NCBI GenBank assembly: GCA_018136815.1
Contig: CM030936.1
Span: 1,366,569 to 1,430,568, forward strand
DNA length: 64,000 bases
Origin: Isochrysis galbana
Taxonomy: Eukaryota; Haptophyta; Isochrysidales; Isochrysidaceae
Reading direction: 5' to 3'
Numbering within the stretch: position 1 is the stretch's first letter; each line of letters starts with the position of its first letter. Below, in pieces: positions 53,775 through 64,000 of this stretch. A program made the position numbers and the translations under genes. The notes beneath the pieces are model-generated. The model saw only the letters and a program-made list of their open reading frames with translations. It did no database searches and was not told where the DNA came from.

Positions 53775-56700
53775 TCAACTATCCTTACGTGGCACGCGCC
53801 CAGCTCCGCGCACGACCGCAGGGGCGCCCTCGAATTCGGCCACCGCCCGTAAGTTCTCTGTGGCGTAGTCTTTGACTCGTTGCTTGAGCTTCGCCCAGAG
53901 CTTCTCGATATCAGCGGGCCTCTCGTTGAGCGACCGTAGCTGCTCGATAGCAACAATGAGCTCGTCGACGCCATCCAATGAGTTCGTGTCCATTGGTTTG
54001 GCTGGCCGCAATGAACATACAATGCCCTTTATGCGGTGAAGCCACTTCCATAGCTCTGACCAGGGCATGTCGTCCATTGAGTGGTCGAGCAGCCGTACCA
54101 GACGACCGAGTTCGGCGGCCGCAACGACCGCATTCCTCTCGTCGGTTGAGGCGCGCGAGTGCTCCTCGCTCTCAAGGAGATTGTTCCCCGCGTTCGACTT
54201 GATGGTCACACGCCGGAAGCCGAAGCGGCGCACCCACATGCGCAGGATCGCCGTGCGGTCGGGCTCGGCGGGTGCCTTGCACAAGAAGCCGTGCGTCCGC
54301 TCTGAGTAGAGCTTGACGTCCGACTCAGAGTCGTTGGAAGAGCGAACAAGCGCGAGTAAACGCGCCTGCGCGTCAATAGGTAGCTTGGAGCGCGCCATCA
54401 TTGCCGCGTAAGAGCCGGATATTGTCTCAGTGTTCGGCCACGCCAAGTCGAGGTTCTCGTCGATGACGAGCAGCACGTGCGAGGTGGAGGGGATGCGCTC
54501 AAACAGGCGGATGAGCTCCTCTCCGATTTGCTTGATCTCGTCGTCGTTCTGACCGTACATGATGATGCGCTCGTCAGGCAAGCCGAGCTGCTTGAACATC
54601 TCCTGAAGCACCATCCGCTGGAACTCGCAGTCGTCGACACCGATCGCGTACACATCCTCCGACAAGTCGACATCATCGAGAAACGATTCGTCGAGACGCG
54701 TGGGTGCGGGGCAGGTGAGCTCGAATACGGTGCGTGTGGGTTCAAAGCGGATGGACGCCTCGCCCTGCATGCAATCAGCGCACTTCTTCATGATCCACCC
54801 GCCATCACCCTTGGAGACGCGCGCCGTGGCATTAGCGTAGTCGATCCGGTCGGAGGTGGAGTGAAGCCGGGTGCCCTTGGCGAACACACGGTCATTAACG
54901 CGGTTGCCCCCCTCTTCGGACAGCCGGACAAGCTCGGCGTGCCGCGGTCCGGGCTCATTGATGACGCGGATGGTCATCACGTGGTCGACAAGCTCTATCT
55001 CAGTGAGGACGATGCCCTCGGGCTTGCCGTACTGCCGAGGGCGAGCGAGGCGGGAGATGAGGGTTGAGCGGCCACCACATGAGGGCGGGCCGAGGGCGGC
55101 CAATCCCTCCTGGAGCCGGCATGCGCAACTGCCGCCGCGCTCCCATTGCCCGTGCTTACCTTGCAGGCATTGGAGACGGCGTTCCGATGCACAAGCAGAA
55201 GCAGCCGACGGTCCATGTCGACGATCGGTAGCTCGGCTGGTGTGGTGATGATTGGGAAGCGCCGCGTGGTCTCAGCAGAGGAGCCCATCATCTCGTCGAG
55301 GCCCAATGCCTCGACGATTCTACAAGGGGCCGCACGGGGCATGTAGTTGCCATGCAGCACGTCGCGCGCCATCGCCTGTGACAAAATGGTCTCCAGCGTG
55401 TGCGACAGGCCAGTGCGCATTGATGTCAGCATCTTGTCCATTTCCGGCTCCTGGCAGAAGCGGCGGATCTCCGACTTGAGCGAGTCCACCTGGGAGAAGC
55501 GAGGGGCGAGCGTGGAATGATTGAGCAAGGCGGCACACGAGGAGCAACGGGCGGGGTGGCTGGTGTTGGTGATGATGGGATATCACTGCAGGCCGATTGT
55601 TCGCACGGTGGCTCGCGGGGCGTATCCGCTCCTGCGAGATGGCAGCCAAGACACCGTTCTTGACCTCGTGGCGAGAAAAGCGGTTGGCCTCCTCATCCTT
55701 GATGCGTTCAATCGAAGCGGACAGCACCTGTCGCCCGCAACAAGGGAGAGGGGGATGGTGAGAGCAGCGCTCGGGCCGATCCAGCACGCAGGGGGCGCTG
55801 CCTTGTGTGGCTGTGCGCCGAGCTTTCGCAGAAGTGCTGCGGCGCGCACCTCGCGCTCCATCTCGAAGACACGGTCGCGGTCGGTGACGTCGCGCACGAT
55901 GATGACGCATCCGTCAGCATTCTCAGAGATAGAGGAGGAGACATCGCACACGCGGCCAGCGCCGTTGGGCTGGTCGACCGGCACCACGATGCAGGAGAAG
56001 CGCTGGTGCCACCAGGCGCAGGCAATCAGCCGTTCCATCGTGATGACGTCGGACCTCAGCGGGATCTTTGGCTTCTCTCCCCGAGCGAGCATCCTCTCGA
56101 AGCCGTCGATGGCTCCGTGAGCGCAGCCATGAATCCAGCGGACGGACTCCTCTCCTGGAAGCAGATGCGCGCACGATGGCGAGGCTGATGTCGAGAGGGA
56201 GCCGTCACCAAGGCGTACAGAAACGATGATGACGTCGGTGGCGTCATTCCACACGAACTCCATGCGTTTGGTGGCCACGCGACCACGAGCCATGCCGTAC
56301 AGCACCGGGCCCATCTGATCGGAGATGGGAAGGGGGGGGGGGGGGGGCGGAGAAGCGCTCACACGCGAGATGGGGGAAGGGGCCCGTGGAAGCATATGCG
56401 ACGCTCCCACTTACAGGACGTCAACACAGCTCCCGGGCCCTCCGCGCTGCGTGTCGCACCTGTGCGTACTCGTCGATGATTGCGGTGTAGAGCACTTTGG
56501 CAGTGACATCGACGCCGCAATCGGCGATGAAGCCCCAGTCCGTCTTGGGCATTGCGCCCAAGTAGATGCGCAGCATGGCGTCGATGGTCCAGACCGTGAC
56601 GAGCACTGTCCAAACAATACAGCACAGGCGCAACAGCCGTGTAGTAGTACGCACCTTGAGCAGCCGGTATGACCCAAGTGGCAGCGAGCGGAGGAGCTGC

Positions 56701-57338
56701 GCGAGCTCTACCTCGCGGCGATACAGTCTGACGAATATGTAGAAGAAGAGCAGGAAGGAGAGGATGGTCACGAAGTACCAGAGCGCCACCGACTCAATGT
56801 ACGGCAACAGCAAGCCGCACACGGTCGAGATGCCCTGCGAGAGCGCAGTGACTGCTGGCTGCCACCACTCGGTCGAGTCGGCGGCGTCGACAAGGAATGT
56901 CATGAACATGGAGAGGACCGTCCATTCTCCCCATCGCAGCATGCAGTTGGCGCGACCGGTCACCGTGTCTCTGATGAACGGCGTGGGCATCATGTAGAGC
57001 CAGAGGTTTGTGGTGGCGGCGATTGCCTTGACTCCCCTGGTGCACTGCCACGTGGCGATCTGCTTGGAGTACGGCTGCTTGGTCAGGTCCTGGACGAGCG
57101 AGACGAACTGAACGGTGAATGCCAGAAGCACCGCCATGCTCTCGCTCCCTTCCAGCCTCTTGAGAGAGTGGGGAGAGAGCCAAATCATGAAGAGGTCGAG
57201 AGAGAACATGAGAGAGAAGGCGGCTGCAAGAAGCTTGATGGCGACACGCGGTTCGGAGAGGATGTAGCCCTTCTCATCGTCGGTGTCGATGTTGCCCTCC
57301 TGACTGCTGTCCAGCGGATCGGCGCTGGCGGCCTCCAT
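53775..57338 (-). CDS. hybrid histidine kinase: 7TM-like sensor, HisKA, HATPase, receiver-like, Hpt; five exons
   Basis: CDS complement(join(53775..55031,55160..55489,55587..55727,55850..56314,56460..57338)), 1023 residues; introns 128, 97, 122 and 145 bases, all phase 0 GT-AG. Exon 1: six or seven membrane helices (about 32-280). Exon 2: a PAS-like segment (VWNDATDVIIVSVR ... CVIIVRDVTDRDRV). Exon 3: HisKA H-box FSRHEVKNG, phospho-acceptor His 468. Exon 4: DHp remainder and N-box HRNAVSNACK. Exon 5: rest of the ATPase (KGDGGWIMKKC G-box), then a receiver-like domain (VDDCEFQR at 738-739, VLLVIDENLD Asp 796, FLCKAP Lys 857), then an Hpt domain with LHRIKG (His 937). This gives the parts for a His-Asp-His relay in one chain. 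The exon 3 donor (gca/gtgata) and exon 2 donor (gag/gtgcgc) are the least certain. The input signal is unknown. Confidence 0.8.
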
Positions 57339-57919
57339 GGAAGGGAAGGCGCCGGAAGGGAGGGGGAGGGGAAGGGGGAAGGGGGAGGGGGAGGGGGGAG
57401 GGGGGGGGGAGGGGGAGGGGCAGAGTGGGTTAGAGAAGGGGGACGATCCCAAAGTAAAACGCGGGGTGCTCTGTGGAGGAAGAGCGGGGGATGAGAGAGG
57501 GGAGGGGAAGGGGAGGAAGAGAGAGAGAGAGAGAGAGTAGCTTGGGAGATGGGGGGGGCAGGGAGGGAGGGAGAGGTGAGAGAAGGGGAGAAGAAGAGGA
57601 GAAAGAGGGGGAGAAGAGAGAAGAGAGACGGGGAGGGGAGAGGGAAGGAGGAGGCGGAGCCGACGGGGTCCGTGGTAGAGTGGGTTTCCCCCGCCCCCCC
57701 CCGCCCTCTCCCCCCCGCCCCCCCCCTTACGACGAAAACGTTCCCCTCTCGGGGGGGAGGGGGGAGGGCGGGAGAGAAGGGGGAGAGAGGGGAGATAAGG
57801 GAGGGGGAGGGAAGAAAAGGGGGCAGTTGGGGAAAGAAGGAGGGGGGGAAGGGGGGGCGGGAGAAGGGGGGAGGGGGGGAGGCGGGCTCGAGGCGTCGAC
57901 GTAGCACCCACCCGCCCAA

Positions 57920-57921
<2 letters not shown>

Positions 57922-57982
<61 letters not shown>
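57922..57982. repeat. (GA)n microsatellite
   Basis: About 30 GA units without interruption. Confidence 0.95.
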
Positions 57983-57986
<4 letters not shown>

Positions 57987-58287
57987 CCCCCCCTCGCCGC
58001 GCGGCTCGTCCCCTGCCCAGAGTGAGAGAAGAAGCCACGAGAAGAGAGTGCGAGAGGCGGCCAGCAGCCTCTAAAGCTGAGAAGATCGGGCCCCCTTCTT
58101 CCCTTCCCCCCCCCCCGCCCCCGCCCCCACTTCTTTTCCCCCCCCTGGTCCCATGGTTGGGCTCTCTCCCTCCCTCTCTCTCTCCCTCCCTCCCTCTTTT
58201 TCTCTCTCCCTCTCCCTCTTTTTCTCTCTCCCTCTCCCCGGGGGGGGGGGGCGCCTCGGCGCCGCCCGCACAAGAGAAAGCTGCCCC

Positions 58288-58427
58288 AAAAGAACCTTCC
58301 GCGAAAGGGCGGAGACGCCGCCGCTGCGACCCCCCTGCGCGCGAATGGCCCTTCCACCCTCAAACCTGAAACGGAAGGTTCCGCGAGTTGTGGAGAGTAG
58401 AGGAGAAACGGAAGGTTCCGCGAGTTG
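58288..58427. repeat. repeated GGAAGGTTCCGCGAG motif
   Basis: gaaacggaaggttccgcgag stands at about 58369-58388 and 58405-58424; the inverse, agaaccttccgcg, is at about 58289. The core GAAGGTTC is itself near-palindromic. No gene starts nearby on either strand. Confidence 0.7.
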
Positions 58428-59002
58428 CGCAGAGAGAGAAAGAGTCCGTTTGGCAGCAGCAGCAGAAGGGAAACCCTCTCTCCCCTGGGCATCCATCCAT
58501 CCTCATCTCCTCCTCCACGCATGCCGGCGGGGGCGAGGGTCGAGGCGAGGGAACACGGGGGGGGTCGTCTCTCTCGTAAAGGCAGCCCAGATTTCCAAGT
58601 ACTATAGCCTCGGTCCTCGGTTCCCTTCCCCACTTCCCCACACCTTTCCAATGGATTCATTCGTCATTAGTGAGGCGGGGAACGCGCACTCGAGGGAGCG
58701 CGGCGCAATCGCGCATCCCCCCTGTCCTTTACTTCCCCGCCTTGTACTCTGTCTTCTCATCGGCGGCGCGTTCGGTGCGCCCGCCCTTGACGCTTGACCC
58801 TTGAATGTGCTTTCCCCGCATTATCAATCCTTTGTCGCGCGCGAGCTCGTCGCTGCCTCGACCCCAACGCCCCGACGCCCCTCTGGCCTCTGTGCCTCGG
58901 CCCTCTCCTCGTGCCCCGGTGCTCTATCTATGCCTATGCGTTGTTCTTGTCTCGCCCTGTAGCCGATAGCGTGTAAGGGCATGACATATGACATTAGACC
59001 CT

Positions 59003-59130
59003 CTAGATGGGAAGTACTTTTTAACCTACTTGGGAGATACAGGATACCGTATCTGGGGAACGGGCCGGATACAGCCGTATCTACCGTATCTGGGGCGCCA
59101 ACTGGCGTCCGTGCCCCTATTCCGTATCTA
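59003..59130. repeat. dispersed repeat (GATACAGCCGTATCTACCGT type), copy 4
   Basis: tctagatgggaagtac, ggatacagccgtatctaccg and gtatctgggg match 42425-42545 in the opposite orientation and resemble 3178-3262 and 5845-6010. Confidence 0.65.
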
Positions 59131-59162
59131 CCGTATCACCGTATCACACTAATCTTATGATT

Positions 59163-59560
59163 GGTCGCCATGTGGAGGGGGGCCTCGCGCCCCCCCCACT
59201 CTCTCGACTCCCCTCATGGGGGGCGAGAACCATCCACCCCCCTGCGCTGCCTCTTGGCATGTAGGGGGGACTCACCCAGACTGCCCAGACTCTCCCTGAG
59301 AGTCAGGCACAGATCGCACGCCCTGGCCCGCGTTGGCCTGCTTCTCGCTCTGACCAACCCCTCCTCCCCCTGGGCCCCCCTGATCAGGAGCCCCCAGCCA
59401 GCTCCTGTCGACCGGCAGGGGCTCGAGAGCCAGCGAGGGAGAGGCAGGAGGGGCCAGGGCCATGCCCCAGCCTCACCTGCCCCCTGAGCTGTGCTCCCAG
59501 GCCCCTGCAGGCCTCCTGGGGACCTGAAGAGGGGCCGCAGGCGCGCGCCATGGGCCCCCG
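59163..59560 (-). repeat. dispersed repeat (47.4-kb type), copy 3
   Basis: Reads in reverse relative to 47385-47764: ggggggcctcgcgccccccc, gccagcgagggagaggcagg and cccctgagctgtgctcccag. Confidence 0.7.
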
Positions 59561-59845
59561 CCGCAGGGAAGAGAGGAGGAAGAGGGAAGAGGGAGGGGAG
59601 TGGGGAGTGGCAGCTCTCCCCTCCGGCGTTTACGTGTCTTCTCACCCCGTTTGGGTAAGAGAAGACGGGGGCGCCAGAGCCAGGAGGGAAGGGCCGCGGC
59701 TTGCCGCGGCCACTCGCCTCGGCGAGAGAGATTAGCGCTTCCGGACCAAAGACAAAGGAATGAAGGGGGTGGTGTAAGGGAGTGAGTAAACTGGGGTATA
59801 GGCGATGTCGTGAGTGAGTACCGTGAGTACGTGGACTGTATAGCT

Positions 59846-60305
59846 AGCGTGAGTAGCCCGAATCTTCAGATGTTTTATTATTATTATTATTGGTCTATCG
59901 GATTCGGACCGACTGTCGTCTGTCGTTCTTCGTTCGTCGCTCTCGTTCTCGTTCTCGTTCCTGTTCTCGTCCCTCGTTCTCAACACTACCTCAATACCAA
60001 ACCTCCCCACTCCCTCAGCCCTAGCCTATCAATCCCGATGCCGCCCAGCCATGTCCGCTCCGTCGTCGCGCTCGCCCTCGCCCAAACCCGTCCTCCCGCC
60101 TTCCTCTGTTGAGGAGGTGGTCCAGCCCGCCATTCCATCACTCCTGGCCATCTCAGCCGCGCCTCCCGCCGATCGTTTCCCTTCCGTATCATCGCATATC
60201 GAGCCAGTGGTCATGCTCGATCCGTCAAGCGCAAGGGGCGGGCTGGGGCAGACCTGTTGTTGGGTGTTCCTGTGGCAGACAAACGTAAAACGCCTCCTGA
60301 ACTAA
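59846..60305 (+). repeat. decayed retroelement leader and gag-like start
   Basis: Starts with the recurring word agcccgaatcttcagatg and an AT run. Then tctcgttctcgttctcg leads to an ATG (60051) whose frame, MSAPSSRSPSPKPVLPPSS, resembles the minus-strand frame inside the LTR-like units (MSLSPPSSPSLKPACPPSS at about 3452 descending). This suggests a related element of which only the leader remains. Confidence 0.4.
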
Positions 60306-60516
60306 CTTATAGTGTCCCCGGGGGGTCTCGGCCCCCGCCCTTCGGCCTTTCTTCGTCCGCTGCCGCACTTTCGCGGTGTTTGACTGCCGCGCGGGGTGTC
60401 TTCCCGTTGATATACCGTAAATGGGCGGTTATCTTACCTATTCTCGGGCCAGATCGTGTTTTTTTTTGTCGTTCTTTTCCCGTCGTTCTCTTCGTTCTCC
60501 TACGGGCGCGCGCTGC

Positions 60517-60915
60517 ATGGCGCGCGCCATGGCCCCCTTCTGGGGGGCCCCTCGGGGCCCCCCAGAGGGCCAGCCAGGGCAGCTCAGGGGGCAGTGGAGG
60601 CTGGGGCAGTGCCCCTGGCCTCTCCTGCTCCTGCCTCTCTCTCCCTCGCTCGCCTCGCCGGCCCTGGGTGCCCTCCTGGCGGCCTCGGTGGTCTGTGGCT
60701 CAGTGGTCAGGGGGGGGGGTCAGTACGAGCGAGGGCCAGTGCAGGCGAGTGCGTGCGGCGCGCGGCGCGCGCTCGGCGAAGGTCTGGGCCAGAGTGGTGT
60801 CAGCTCAGCCCCTGCCAGCAGGCAGGGGCTGAGGTTGGTTGTGCAAGCCCACCCAGGGGGTGTCTGCGATGGAGAGAGGGGGGCGCGAGGCCCCCATTGG
60901 CCTCCTACTTATAAA
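60517..60915 (+). repeat. dispersed repeat (47.4-kb type), copy 4
   Basis: cgcgccatggccccc, gcagctcagggggcagtgga, agagaggggggcgcgaggcc and the end acttataaaagtag match 47385-47764. Confidence 0.75.
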
Positions 60916-61365
60916 AGTAGTTGTAGGGTGGCAGGATCGAGCAAGCAACACGCCCAAGAGGTGGTTTTTGAGGCTCCCATGGGTGAGGATTGTGCGTGAG
61001 CGCGCCGCGCGCCGCCTGTGTTGAGAGAGAAGCATTGCGTCTGGTGCGTGTTCGTGTTCGTGCTTTCAAGAAGGCGTGGGGCTTCACAACTTGAAGAAAA
61101 ATGGCACCTCGGCGTGCATAGTGTCCATATCCTGCCTACCATTGCCTTGGATATCTTCAGAGCCTTTAATTTAGCGTTTTAGGCTACCTAATAAAAAACG
61201 TTGTTGGTTGGATGAGGAGCTATAGCCTCTACGAGTACTTTATAGTCGCGGCTCGCTCGCTGCTGGCTCTGTGGCTGGAGCCCAACGGACGTCGGCCGAC
61301 GGGGGTCGGCGACGTGAGGAAATTCGAGTCAAGCTTGAAAACTCGGGGGGGATGGGGGGGAAGCG
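60916..61365. other. intergenic, upstream of the prolyl hydroxylase
   Basis: Nothing recognisable; presumably holds the promoter of the hydroxylase gene. 61341-61360 has two G runs. Confidence 0.5.
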
Positions 61366-63629
61366 ATGCGTGGAATGAGGATGGGGACGGCGAGCAAGGT
61401 GGCGCCATTGGGCGCCAACGAGGCCTTGCTCACCCTCGCCAACGCGCCGACGCTGCTGCTTCTCCTCTTCACGGGCATCGCAATTGGACTCGCGCTGCCG
61501 CCACCGCTCCGGCCAAGCTGGAGCGCCCAGGAGGTCCACAGGGGAAGCGCAAGCGCGGCTGGAGAGTCAGGCCGAGAAGGTCCACGTCCAGACCCCTTGC
61601 GTCCGCCGACAGAGGCGCCACGCGCCCCACCACTCGGCCTCTCGTGTGTCGATCTCCACCCGGCGTGTGAAACCTGGGCGGTGAGAGGCCGCGCGGCCCG
61701 TGCCATTCTGCTCGTCCCGCGCGCAAAGTAGTGAATGAGGCTTGGGTGAGCTGAGTGTGTCCCCTACTCCCATCGCGCCTCACAGGAGTCTGGCGAGTGC
61801 GCCTCCAACCCTAAGTACATGGGAGTGCGCTGTAGAGGCGCATGCCGTTTATGCGACCCGATGCTCGAGGGAGGAGCGCCGCGACTGGTTGAGTGCAAGG
61901 ACAACTCACCCATGTGCGTGATGTGGGCGTCCACAGGTGAGTGCGTCGCCGATCCAGAGCGTATGAGCAGGTGAGGCGCGCCTTCGAAAATTTGGTGGTC
62001 ACCCCCCCTAGGAGCAACAGCTTAGTCGGGGTCATCCCGCGTACTTTCCAATTCGTCCTAACTCTGACCCTTCCCTGGATCGCGGCAAAGGACCTGCCCA
62101 TTTTCATGCAGTCTGTGCATTGCGCCCACCGCGGGTCCATGCGCACGCCACAATGAGACGCCTTCGATTCGGTCGGGAGACATGTCGATCATGTTTGAGC
62201 ACGCGCTCGAGGCCTACCCGCAATATCGGCCACGTGCGCTATCGCGCGACCCATGGGTGGTGATGTTCGAGAACTTTGTTTCGGACAGCGAAGCGCAGCG
62301 TCTCATCGACTTGTGCGCAGGCTCGTTCGAGCAGTCTATGGCAGGTCAGCTGTTGACGACGGGACATCTGGAGTCTGCTCGCCGCCTCGCCTGCCTCATG
62401 GCCATCTGCCCAGCTCGTGCAAGAGCGAGACCATCAATCGCACGTTTGCTCTGAGCCGCCTTTGAACCGAGGACGCAGGGGCGCAAATGTCTGGTCATCG
62501 AACTTCCCAGACATGCTGGGGTTCGAGCCCCGAGTTCCTCCACGACCCTATCGTTCAAGCGGTCAACCAACGCGTGGCTGAAATCACACGAACTCCTGTG
62601 GAGAACTCCGAGTTCTTTCAAGTGCGAGGCCTAGTGCTCCAGATGATGCCACCTCCGCACTGCACCTCCGCTGTGGCTTCACCCGCAGGACCGTCACCGC
62701 TGGTGCAGGTCGTCAAGTATAAGAAGGGCCAATTCTACAAGATGCATCACGACCAAAACTCGGCGCTCTACACGCCGCAGGGCGCCCGCATGTATACCTT
62801 CTTCCTTTACTTGAAGACACCGGCAAGCGGCGGCGCGACGCACTTCAACGATCTAGACATTCACGTAGAGGCCAAGAGGGGCAACGCCATATTGTGGCCC
62901 AGGTGAGCTACTCACGGCAGGTGTTGCAAGACTCCGCCTGCGGGCGAAGCCTTGCACTGCACGATCTTCTCAAGTCGAAAGCCGAGCCCCACCACCTGTT
63001 GTTTCGGGCTTGTCTTGCGCGTTTGCGTGCGCGGACGTCTACTAGCCTCTCACACGCTCACCCCCCCGCCTCGCAGTATGCTAGACAGCGACGTCACTCT
63101 ACCCGACTTGCGCACGCACCACGAGTCTCTGCCCGTGCTCAAGGGAGTAAAGTATGTCGCCCGCAAGGCGCATGAGCGACGGAGGAGGCCATGACGTGCT
63201 CCCTAGGTGATCCCGGTTGGCATCAGGCAGCGTTCTTGCGCGGCTTTGGTGATAGTGGGGCGCGGGTTTCAGCGTCGGCTTGGTCGGTCGCAGCCACACT
63301 TCAATCGACTGGAGCGTAGCGGTACCACCCTATCCTGCCCTCTGCCATGCCTTGCGAACAGATTTGCAGCCAATCTCTGGATCCACCAGCATGACTTCCG
63401 AACGGGGTGGCTCCGGGGGTGCGTCCCGCCACTGCCGCCGCGTGCGCCCAGCTGCTGTTGCACCGAAGTAGGCCTCAAACGCGCAAGTGTGTACGCCAAA
63501 AGGCAGGCTCCCGCCAGCCTTGAGGACTCGCCATGCTCGGCATTAGGCCCAAGCGTAACGCTCGCCCACCACTGCTGGATAGGTGCCCCCTGGCCTCCCG
63601 GGACAGCTATTATCCCGATGCGCAGCTGA
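61366..63629 (+). CDS. prolyl 4-hydroxylase with two ShK domains, seven exons
   Basis: CDS join(61366..61680,61786..61970,62112..62344,62479..62621,62709..62902,63077..63151,63362..63629), 470 residues; introns 87-210 bases, GT-AG. Signal anchor about 29-47; ShK-like Cys modules at about 94-128 (CVDLHPACETWA / ESGECASNPKYM, RCRGACRLC) and 140-175; then the double-stranded beta-helix hydroxylase with PWVVMFENFVSD, GHRTSQTCW, YKKGQFYKMHHDQN (Fe ligands His 305, Asp 307), SGGATHFNDL, and THHESLPVLKGVK/FAANLWIHQHDF (distal His 372, 2-oxoglutarate Lys 382). The enzyme hydroxylates peptidyl proline in the ER or Golgi, using Fe(II) and 2-oxoglutarate. The motifs are continuous only when these introns are removed. 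The end is uncertain: after WLRGC the last exon may instead splice near 63416 to 63525 and end at 63742. Confidence 0.85.
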
Positions 63630-63672
63630 AGTTCTTCTTGCGGGGCATGCAAGCTGCGGGCAAGCCTGTTGA

Positions 63673-63978
63673 GCTGCCGCCCTCGATGCACACCTTCCCG
63701 AGAGCGCATGATATACTTGCAGCGGTCCTAGCCGAAAGCTAACCGATCTATTGTCGCCAATCGACAGCCGATTCGAGGTGATTCATATGCGTAGGGCCAT
63801 CTACCAAGGTAGAAACAGCGCAACAGCTGCCGCCCTCGATGCACACCTTCCTGAGTGCGCACGATATGCTTGTAGCGGTCCGAGCCAAAAGTTCACCGAT
63901 CTGTCGTCTCCAATCGACAGCCGATTCGAGGTGATTCACGTGCGTGGGGCCATCTACCAAGGTAGAAACAACGCAACA
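63673..63978. repeat. 153-bp tandem duplication
   Basis: The segment starting gctgccgccctcgatgcaca at 63673 repeats at 63826, and a third unit begins at 63979. The period is 153 bases, a multiple of three. The first copy contains the TAA (63740-63742) that ends the frame starting at 63533; in the second copy that codon is changed and the frame continues. Confidence 0.9.
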
Positions 63979-64000
63979 GCTGTCTTCGGCCTAGGCTAGG

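Larger units (their letters stand above)
57339..59002. other. intergenic: GA/G-rich low complexity
   Basis: 57345-57480 is G-rich (runs of ggggaggg), 57517-57538 and 57922-57982 are (GA)n, and 58140-58250 is CT-rich. 58288-58427 holds an inverted and a direct repeat around ggaaggttccgcgag. The long open frames across this stretch come only from composition. No supported gene. Confidence 0.6.

Noticed and set aside
56405..56425. A perfect GTAAGT donor for the first kinase exon
   Set aside because: An in-frame TGA precedes it; the GTGCGA donor at 56459 keeps the frame and gives the expected spacing to the next conserved block.
57185..58660. A 491-residue minus-strand frame
   Set aside because: It is composed of Ser/Pro/Arg low complexity from GA and G tracts and runs in another phase through the kinase exon.
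63533..63742. A separate small gene after the prolyl hydroxylase
   Set aside because: It is more likely an alternative last exon or noise; it has no independent upstream signal and no known domain.

Overview
This is a nuclear, eukaryotic window, most likely from a unicellular alga with a secondary plastid; a haptophyte is my best guess. Support: spliced genes with short GT-AG introns (87 to 210 bases), very GC-rich coding sequence, long CT/GA and TG microsatellites, algal-type protein families (an ATP-grasp/TTLL protein on a membrane anchor, ShK-domain prolyl hydroxylase, a 7TM hybrid histidine kinase), and two proteins with a signal peptide followed by a transit-like stretch, as expected for import into a plastid behind an extra membrane. 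The species itself cannot be read from the sequence. Two runs of exactly 100 N (15969-16068, 41069-41168) are scaffold gaps; the first cuts a gene.

Layout. 0-2.7 kb: intergenic, then a parvulin-type prolyl isomerase (-). 3.2-5.3 kb: a repeat island with an 854-bp LTR-like unit and a Ty3/gypsy RNase H relic. 6.4-10.6 kb: an ASNSD1-like asparagine-synthetase-domain protein (+) and a two-exon PQ-loop membrane protein (+). 11.3-15.2 kb: a three-exon SANTA-domain (KNL2/Mis18BP1-like) protein (-) next to a 275-bp CT tract. 16-17.6 kb: an RluD-type pseudouridine synthase (-) running into the gap. 17.9-20.2 kb: repeats and a hAT transposase scrap. 20.8-23.9 kb: eIF3 subunit c (+). 24-26 kb: intergenic with a regular array of AGCT-centred palindromes. 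26.2-27.9 kb: a protein with two cyclic-nucleotide-binding folds (-). 28.2-32.8 kb: a nested transposon graveyard (gypsy integrase tail, LINE reverse transcriptase, hAT transposase split by an LTR element). 34.6-37.3 kb: a TTLL-like membrane-anchored protein (+). 39.7-40.4 kb: a small cysteine-rich single-pass protein (-). 43.2-45.9 kb: a CXXC zinc-finger protein with TPR-like repeats (+). 46.8-50.7 kb: a TSD-flanked insertion abutting a broken triple-AAA (CfxQ-like) gene. 51-51.8 kb: the 5' end and ORF1 of a LINE-like element. 53.8-57.3 kb: a five-exon hybrid histidine kinase with receiver-like and Hpt domains (-). 59-61 kb: dispersed repeats. 61.4-63.6 kb: a seven-exon prolyl 4-hydroxylase (+), then a 153-bp tandem duplication.

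The genes do not form one pathway; they are an ordinary mix of housekeeping (eIF3c, pseudouridine synthase, parvulin), chromatin (SANTA, CXXC) and signalling (hybrid kinase, CNB) functions. The most interesting points are the SANTA and CXXC chromatin genes, the complete His-Asp-His relay in one kinase, the dated nesting of transposons with readable target-site duplications, the broken triple-AAA gene, and the palindrome array at 25.2-25.55 kb. Exon borders were assigned by hand from splice signals and domain continuity and have not been checked against transcripts.
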